From Halomonas urmiana (lineage in GTDB: Bacteria; Pseudomonadota; Gammaproteobacteria; Pseudomonadales; Halomonadaceae): 64,000 nucleotides of DNA. The notes beneath the pieces are model-generated. The model did not search any database and had not been told where the DNA came from. It was given only the letters and a program-made list of their open reading frames with translations. A program made the translations under genes and the position numbers. The stretch is from contig NZ_VBUI01000003.1 of assembly GCF_005780185.1 (NCBI RefSeq), forward strand, positions 62,001 through 126,000. The letters run 5' to 3'. This document shows positions 59,503 to 64,000 of the stretch, piece after piece (within the stretch, counting starts at the first letter, position 1; each line of letters starts with the position of its first letter).

Positions 59503-60761
59503 CGCTCGTCGTCTTCGCCGCGCTGCTGCTGGGTGCGGTGCCCATCGCCTTGGTGCTGGCGCTCACCGCCGCCTGGTACATCGCCGACTCCGGCAACACC
59601 CTGCTGTTCGCCTCCTATCCCCAGCAGCTGTACGGGGCCATCGAGAACTATGGCCTGCTGGCGATTCCGCTGTTCATGCTCGCCGGCGAGCTGATGAACG
59701 AGGGCGGGCTGACCCGGCGGTTGATCGACCTGGCGCGGATCCTGGTCGGCGGCTTCCGCGGCGGGCTGGTCTACATCAACCTGGTGGCCAACATGATGAT
59801 GGCGGCCATCGTCGGCTCGGCGGCCTCGCAGATCGCCATCATGTCCCGGGCCATGGTCCCGGCCATGGAAGAGGAGGGCTATGACAAGCCCTTCGCCGCG
59901 GCGATCACCGCCGCCGGCGGGCTGCTGTCGCCGATCATTCCGCCGTCGATGCTGTTCGTGCTCTACGGGGTGATGGCCCAGGTGCCGATCGCCGACATGT
60001 TCATCGCCGGGATCCTGCCGGGGCTCATGATGGGCGGGCTGTTCTTCCTGGCCATCGCCGCGGTGGGCCTGGTGCAGCAGTATCCGCGCGGCCAGTGGCC
60101 GAGCCGCGCCCAGGCCCGGCGCTTCCTGCTGATGGGCCTGCCGGCGATGAGCATCCCGCTGATCATCATCGGTGGCATCCTCGCCGGGCTGGCCACGCCC
60201 ACCGAGTCGGCGGCGCTGGCCTCCCTGGCGGCGCTGCTGATCGGCCGCTACGTCTATCGCGACCTGACCTTCGCCAGGCTGCCGGAGATCCTCAAGCGGA
60301 CCGCCTTCAATGCCGGCCTGGTGATCATGCTGATCGCCGCCGCCGGGGTGTTTGGCTGGGTGATCGTCTACGAGGAGCTGCCGCAGATGGCCGCCGCCTG
60401 GATCGCCGGGATGACCGACGATCCCTTCGCCTTCCTGCTGCTGGTGGTGGGCATCCTGTTGCTGGTGGGGATGATCGTCGACGGCATCGCCGCGCTGATC
60501 CTGGTGGTGCCGATCCTGCTGCCGATCGCCCAGCAGCAGTTCGACATCAGCGCCTACCAGTTCGGGGTAGTGGTCTGCCTGACCCTGGTGCTGGGCCTGC
60601 TGACGCCGCCGGTGGGGGCGGGGCTGTACATCGGTTCGTCGATGACCGGGGTGCCGCCGATGCGGATCTTCCGTGCGCTGTGGCCCTTCCTGTTGATGAG
60701 CCTGTTGGCGCTGGTGCTGCTGGCCTGGCAGCCCTGGCTGACCCTGGCGCTGATCGGATGA
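59499..60761 (+). CDS. TRAP transporter large permease subunit (DctM family)
   Basis: A 420-residue DctM permease with about 12 membrane helices, normal for the family. Marks include the NYGLLAIPLFMLAGELMNEGG and NMMMAAIVGSAASQIAIMSRAM segments, LLSPIIPPSMLFVLYG and the late LTPPVGAGLYIGSSM. It uses the sodium gradient to import the substrate, suiting a halophile. AGGAGG eight bases or fewer before the start. Overlaps the next gene by ATGA, so that enzyme is tightly co-expressed with the importer. Confidence 0.92.
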   Translation: MTLVVFAALLLGAVPIALVLALTAAWYIADSGNTLLFASYPQQLYGAIENYGLLAIPLFMLAGELMNEGGLTRRLIDLARILVGGFRGGLVYINLVANMMMAAIVGSAASQIAIMSRAMVPAMEEEGYDKPFAAAITAAGGLLSPIIPPSMLFVLYGVMAQVPIADMFIAGILPGLMMGGLFFLAIAAVGLVQQYPRGQWPSRAQARRFLLMGLPAMSIPLIIIGGILAGLATPTESAALASLAALLIGRYVYRDLTFARLPEILKRTAFNAGLVIMLIAAAGVFGWVIVYEELPQMAAAWIAGMTDDPFAFLLLVVGILLLVGMIVDGIAALILVVPILLPIAQQQFDISAYQFGVVVCLTLVLGLLTPPVGAGLYIGSSMTGVPPMRIFRALWPFLLMSLLALVLLAWQPWLTLALIG

Positions 60762-61936
60762 CCGCCATGACGATGACGACCCTTGGGGCCGTGGCGGCCC
60801 TGGACGACGACTCTCCGGCGGCCAGGGCGGCCGCCTATCGCGATGCGGCGGTGGTGCTGCTCGGACGCCTCAAGGCCGCACGGTGCTCGCCGGCCGGCAT
60901 GGCGCGGCTGACCGTGACCTCGCCGGGGGGCCGGCTGGTTCCCCGTGACCCGGCCTGCGACCGGCGTTGGCGAGAGGTCTTCGGTGGCTTCAAACCGGCG
61001 GAGTTCACGATCGAGTCGGCGTCGGCGCCGCGGGTGACGTTGGCCTTGGCACTGCATCAGGGGACGACAGCGCCGCCGCGTGACGAGCCGATGTGGCGCG
61101 GTATGACCGCGGCCGAGATCGACGCGGCCTACAGCGCCCGGGCGGCCGTGCCCGAGCATCTGGCGATCTTCGAGCGCTGGCGGGACGCGGGGGAGCGTGT
61201 CCTGGCGTCGCGAGACGCGCACCGGGACCTGCCTTATGGCGAGGCGCCGCTGCAGCGCTTCGACTTCTTTCCCGTGCCGCGGCCGAACGCGCCGCTGCTG
61301 GTATTCATCCACGGCGGCTACTGGCAGGCCATGGACAAGGCCGAGCACGCGTCGCTGATCGAGGGCCATCTCAACGCCGGCTGGGCGGTGGCGCTGCTCA
61401 ACTACCGGCTGTGCCCGGAGGCGACGATCGCCGACCAGGTCGAGGACGCGCGGCTGGCGTTGCGCCACCTCTGGCACGGCGCCGAGCGGTATGGCGTCGA
61501 CCGGTCGCGGATCCAGGTCTGCGGGCACAGCGCCGGGGGGTACCTGGGGGCCTGCCTGGCCAGCACCGACTGGCCGGCCCTGGACCCGGCCATGCCCGTT
61601 GCGCCCCTGCACTCCGCGCTGCTGGTCAGCGGGCTGTTCGAGCTCGAGCCGATGCGCCACATGAGCTTCGGTCCTCTGCTCGGCCTGCCGGACGCCGAGA
61701 CGGCCCGGGCGTTGAGCCCGATGTTCGCGACCCCCAACCCCGGGATGCGCCTGCACCTGACCGTGGGGGAGCGGGAAAGCGAGGAATTCCACTGGCAGTC
61801 CCGGGAACTGGCCCGCCGCTGGGGGGCCCGTCTCGAGGCTATCGAGGTCTCGAGCGTGCCTGGTACCCATCACTTCTCGGTTATGGAGAGCCTCGCCAAG
61901 GGGGGCCTGCTCGAGGCGTCGCTGGCCATCGGCTAG
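60758..61936 (+). CDS. RidA-like domain fused to a kynurenine-formamidase-like hydrolase
   Basis: A 392-residue protein. From about residue 110 it is an alpha/beta hydrolase of the arylformamidase type: MWRGMTAAEIDAAYSARAAVPEH, the oxyanion motif HGGYWQAMDKAEH, nucleophile elbow GHSAGGYLGACLAS, and the catalytic His in VPGTHHFSVMES. The first ~100 residues (YRDAAVVLLGRLKAARCSPAG, ARLTVTSPGG, FKPAEFTIESASAP) resemble a RidA/YjgF chain. KFases hydrolyse N-formylkynurenine or N-formylanthranilate; in a cluster that makes and uses anthranilate, the latter fits well. Start codon overlaps dctM stop, so its substrate may be what the TRAP system imports. RidA part assignment is less certain. Confidence 0.78.
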   Translation: MTAMTMTTLGAVAALDDDSPAARAAAYRDAAVVLLGRLKAARCSPAGMARLTVTSPGGRLVPRDPACDRRWREVFGGFKPAEFTIESASAPRVTLALALHQGTTAPPRDEPMWRGMTAAEIDAAYSARAAVPEHLAIFERWRDAGERVLASRDAHRDLPYGEAPLQRFDFFPVPRPNAPLLVFIHGGYWQAMDKAEHASLIEGHLNAGWAVALLNYRLCPEATIADQVEDARLALRHLWHGAERYGVDRSRIQVCGHSAGGYLGACLASTDWPALDPAMPVAPLHSALLVSGLFELEPMRHMSFGPLLGLPDAETARALSPMFATPNPGMRLHLTVGERESEEFHWQSRELARRWGARLEAIEVSSVPGTHHFSVMESLAKGGLLEASLAIG

Positions 61937-62019
61937 GTGTGATCTCTCGGTAGGTCGTTCATCCGGAACCTACCCGGACAATTGGAGGTGCGACCCAAAC
62001 CAACCTCCAAGAGGCCCGG

Positions 62020-62136
62020 ATGAACACCCATAAGAATGTCCGTCTCACACCGCATGGTCGAGCCCTGTTGGTCCAACGAGTCGTCGAGGGAGGGCTTCGG
62101 CCAACGGAGGTCGCCCAGGCTCAAGCATCAGTATGA
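62020..62136 (+). pseudogene. IS481-type transposase remnant
   Basis: The 38-residue frame MNTHKNVRLTPHGRALLVQR followed by VVEGGLRPTEVAQAQ is the conserved start of IS481-family transposases (helix-turn-helix), then stops at once. The integrase core is absent. Upstream 61950-62019 probably contains the old IS end. Confidence 0.7.
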
Positions 62137-62630
62137 GAACGGTCTGCACGTGGCCACTTCGCTACCGGGAGGAAGGTGCTGCGGGGCTCCAGAACCGCTT
62201 CTCTTGCTCAGGCCGCTGTCCTCATGTGACCGCGGACGAGCTTCGCTAGCAGGCCATCGGGCGCCGCCGGTAGCACCAGCTTGCCGAGCAGGTGGGTAGA
62301 TGCACCACCTGGTGGAAATGCGACATGTCGAAGGCTTCGATCTCAGGCTTGATGTCATACTTCAGCATCTCGTCGGCGAGCCACCCCACCAGCTGCAGCG
62401 AGTTCTCATACACTTGAATAGGGGGCGTTGGCGCCGGCCGCGAGCTGGCCATGTCGGGCTTGAGCGGCAGTATGGCGCCAAGGAACTCGCTTGGCGTGCC
62501 TGGTTAGTGTCAAGGGTGCGATCGCGGCCCGATCATCGTCGTCGACACTGAGGTGCCGTTTGCAGCCGGGAAGGACACCCTGGTCATCGGCCAGCCGTTG
62601 GGCCGGCCGTGGAAAGGGGGCAAGTGCTTG
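62137..62630. other. Scar region between the formamidase operon and pcaD
   Basis: Apart from the BKACE remnant (62246-62452) I see no gene. Reading frames are short and broken, consistent with deletions after IS insertion. Confidence 0.5.
62246..62452 (-). pseudogene. Remnant of a beta-keto acid cleavage enzyme (BKACE/DUF849)
   Basis: The frame holds PPIQVYENSLQLVGWLADEM and KYDIKPEIEAFDMSHFHQVV, which closely follow the conserved VYEN...LADEML...IKPEIEAFD block of 3-keto-5-aminohexanoate cleavage-type enzymes, then turns into unrelated residues. Both the N-terminal catalytic barrel strands and the C-terminal third are missing. Confidence 0.65.
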
Positions 62631-63428
62631 TCAGGCGGATGACGGGAATGCGGTCAGCAGCGTCTCGGCGAACCGCGCCGGGACCTCCACGGAGGGCACG
62701 TGGCCGACGCCCTCGAGGATCTCCAGGGGCGCCCCGTCGAGCTCGGCGGCGAGTGCCTCGAGGCTGGCCGGCGGGGTCGCCAGGTCCTCGCTGCCGCCCA
62801 GCAGCTGCACCGTGACGCCCTTGCCCGCCAGCTTGCCGGTGAAGGCGTGGCGCCCGAGCATCTTGCAGAGCCGGGCATAGGATTCGTCGTCGCCGCGGCC
62901 CATCTGGGTGCACCAGCCCGCCTTCAGGGCCGGCTCGGCCTCGAAGCAGGCCGGGGCGAACCAGCGCGGCACGATTTCGGCAGATATGGCCGCTAGCCCT
63001 TCCTCGCGCACCCGGGCGGCGCGGGTGGTCCACAGCTCGGCATTGCCGATCACCGCCCCGGTGTTGGTCAGGGTCGCGGACAGCAGGCGATCGCCGTGCT
63101 CGGCCACCAGTTGCTGCCCGACCACGCCGCCGATGGAGGTGCCGACGAAGTGGAAACGCTCGGCGCCGGCCCGGTCGGCCAGGGCCAGGGCCTCGGCGGC
63201 GAGCGCGGCGGGGGTGATCTCGCCGCCGTCGGCGGGCCAGGCCTCGCTGGCCCCGTGACCCGGCAGGTCCCAGGTGAGCACCCGGTAGGACGGCAGCAGC
63301 GCGGGCAGCAGCTCGTCCCAGACCGCCTGGGTCATGCCCAGCGGATGCGCCAGGATCACCAGGGGCCGGGTTGCGTCGCCCAGCAGGCGATAAGCCACGG
63401 CGCGGCCGTCGATGTTCAGAAATGCCAT
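62631..63428 (-). CDS. pcaD: 3-oxoadipate enol-lactonase
   Basis: A 265-residue alpha/beta hydrolase with the PcaD pattern: LVILAHPLGMTQAVWDELLP, WDLPGHGASEAW, the nucleophile elbow FVGTSIGGVVGQQL (Ser), LGGSEDLATPP (Asp) and EGVGHVPSVEVP (His). It hydrolyses the enol-lactone made by CatC to 3-oxoadipate. The start at 63428 is chosen from GAGGG about nine bases upstream and the family N terminus MAFLNIDG; a longer frame to 63527 is not supported. It follows pcaF by 41 bp on the same strand. Confidence 0.93.
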   Translation of the reverse strand: MAFLNIDGRAVAYRLLGDATRPLVILAHPLGMTQAVWDELLPALLPSYRVLTWDLPGHGASEAWPADGGEITPAALAAEALALADRAGAERFHFVGTSIGGVVGQQLVAEHGDRLLSATLTNTGAVIGNAELWTTRAARVREEGLAAISAEIVPRWFAPACFEAEPALKAGWCTQMGRGDDESYARLCKMLGRHAFTGKLAGKGVTVQLLGGSEDLATPPASLEALAAELDGAPLEILEGVGHVPSVEVPARFAETLLTAFPSSA

Positions 63429-63469
63429 GTATGACTTCCCTCTTTCGTCTTGTCTCTTCGACCTGGGGC

Positions 63470-64000
63470 TCAGGCCCTCTCGATCAGCGTGGCGATGCCT
63501 TGCCCCACGCCGACGCACATGGTGCACAGGGCATAGCGCTTGCCGCTCTGCTGCAGTTCATGGGCCGCGGTCAGCAGCAGGCGGGCGCCGGACATGCCCA
63601 GCGGGTGGCCCAGGGCGATGGCGCCGCCGTTGGGGTTGACCCGCGGGTCGTCGTCCTCGAGCCCCAGGTCGCGCATGCAGGCCAGCGCCTGGGCGGCGAA
63701 GGCCTCGTTGAGCTCGATGACGTCGACCTCGTCGAGGGGCACGCCGGTGCGCTCGAGCAGCCGCTTCACCGCCGGCACCGGGCCATAGCCCATGATGGCG
63801 GGCTCCACGCCGGCGGTGGCCATGCCGAGGATCTTCGCCATGGGCGTGAGGCCATGGCGCTGCACCGCCGCCTGGCTGGCCACCAGCATCGCCGCCGCGC
63901 CGTCGTTGACCCCGGAGGCGTTGCCGGCGGTGACGCTGCCGCCCTCGCGGAAGGGCGTGGACAGCTTGGCGAGTTTCTCGAGGCTGGTCTCGCGCAGGTG
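63470..64000 (-). CDS. pcaF: 3-oxoadipyl-CoA thiolase, C-terminal part (runs off the window)
   Basis: 176 codons of the 3' part are visible; the start lies beyond 64000. The sequence [69 protein letters not shown] (catalytic His) and the Cys loop CVGVGQG are thiolase signatures. In front of pcaD it is the beta-ketoadipate thiolase PcaF, splitting 3-oxoadipyl-CoA into succinyl-CoA and acetyl-CoA. pcaIJ would be expected just outside the window. Confidence 0.9.
   Translation of the reverse strand, partial: HLRETSLEKLAKLSTPFREGGSVTAGNASGVNDGAAAMLVASQAAVQRHGLTPMAKILGMATAGVEPAIMGYGPVPAVKRLLERTGVPLDEVDVIELNEAFAAQALACMRDLGLEDDDPRVNPNGGAIALGHPLGMSGARLLLTAAHELQQSGKRYALCTMCVGVGQGIATLIERA

Noticed and set aside
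1..64000. CRISPR arrays, tRNA and rRNA genes
   Set aside because: I saw no regularly spaced repeats, no tRNA-like sequence and no rRNA segment on either strand by reading; a tRNAscan or CRISPR search could still be run.

Overview
The window is high-GC, densely packed DNA that reads as a halophilic or marine gammaproteobacterium of the Halomonas type. The evidence is a BCCT osmolyte/betaine transporter, recCBD gene order, ant/cat/pca aromatic catabolism, TRAP transport and the overall codon style. This assignment is an inference from gene content; no rRNA or other taxonomic marker is present.

Region 1 (1-18 kb): C1 and methyl-group oxidation. A plus-strand set (enoyl-CoA hydratase, AMP-forming acyl-CoA synthetase, two-gene NAD-dependent formate dehydrogenase, MetV-like small protein, MetF-like reductase) faces a minus-strand operon (DmdA/GcvT-like demethylase, second MetV-like protein, PurU, FolD, BCCT transporter). 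Read together they take a methylated osmolyte in, move a methyl group to tetrahydrofolate, oxidise it through methylene-, methenyl- and formyl-THF to formate, then to CO2. The acyl-CoA synthetase has lost about 26 residues that hold the conserved YGxTE motif.

Region 2 (18-25.7 kb): a scarred stretch with remnants of LysR, DUF427 and SulP genes, followed by a zinc/cadmium P-type ATPase with its divergent MerR regulator and a textbook MerR-type promoter, a channel-like membrane protein, an exported protein of unknown function, a nucleosidase and a second DUF427 remnant.

Region 3 (25.7-31.4 kb): a strikingly AT-rich insertion carrying two overlapping reverse transcriptases, both with intact YVDD catalytic motifs. 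It matches the layout of a type 3 defence-associated reverse transcriptase (DRT3) antiphage system. A structured non-coding stretch with two ACACAC motifs follows and is the best candidate for the system's ncRNA. An IS3-family element with an A7 frameshift site abuts it.

Region 4 (31.2-45 kb): a diguanylate cyclase flanked by a duplicated recD 3' end, then recD, recB and recC as an overlapping operon (recB carries an in-frame palindromic repeat insertion and a 27-bp tandem duplication), a broken phosphoesterase, and an ogt/Ada-AlkA alkylation repair pair.

Region 5 (44.8-64 kb): an almost complete indole-to-central-metabolism route. An AraC regulator and iifABCD-like genes turn indole into anthranilate; an outer-membrane protein, an AntR-like regulator, antABC (anthranilate to catechol), catBCA (catechol to 3-oxoadipate enol-lactone), a TRAP transporter and an unusual RidA-like/kynurenine-formamidase fusion follow. 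After a scar with IS481-type and BKACE remnants come pcaD and the 3' part of pcaF. Many genes of this cluster, and the BCCT gene, carry an ACAACAAC-type motif just upstream of the ribosome binding site, resembling the A-rich targets of Hfq/Crc catabolite repression.
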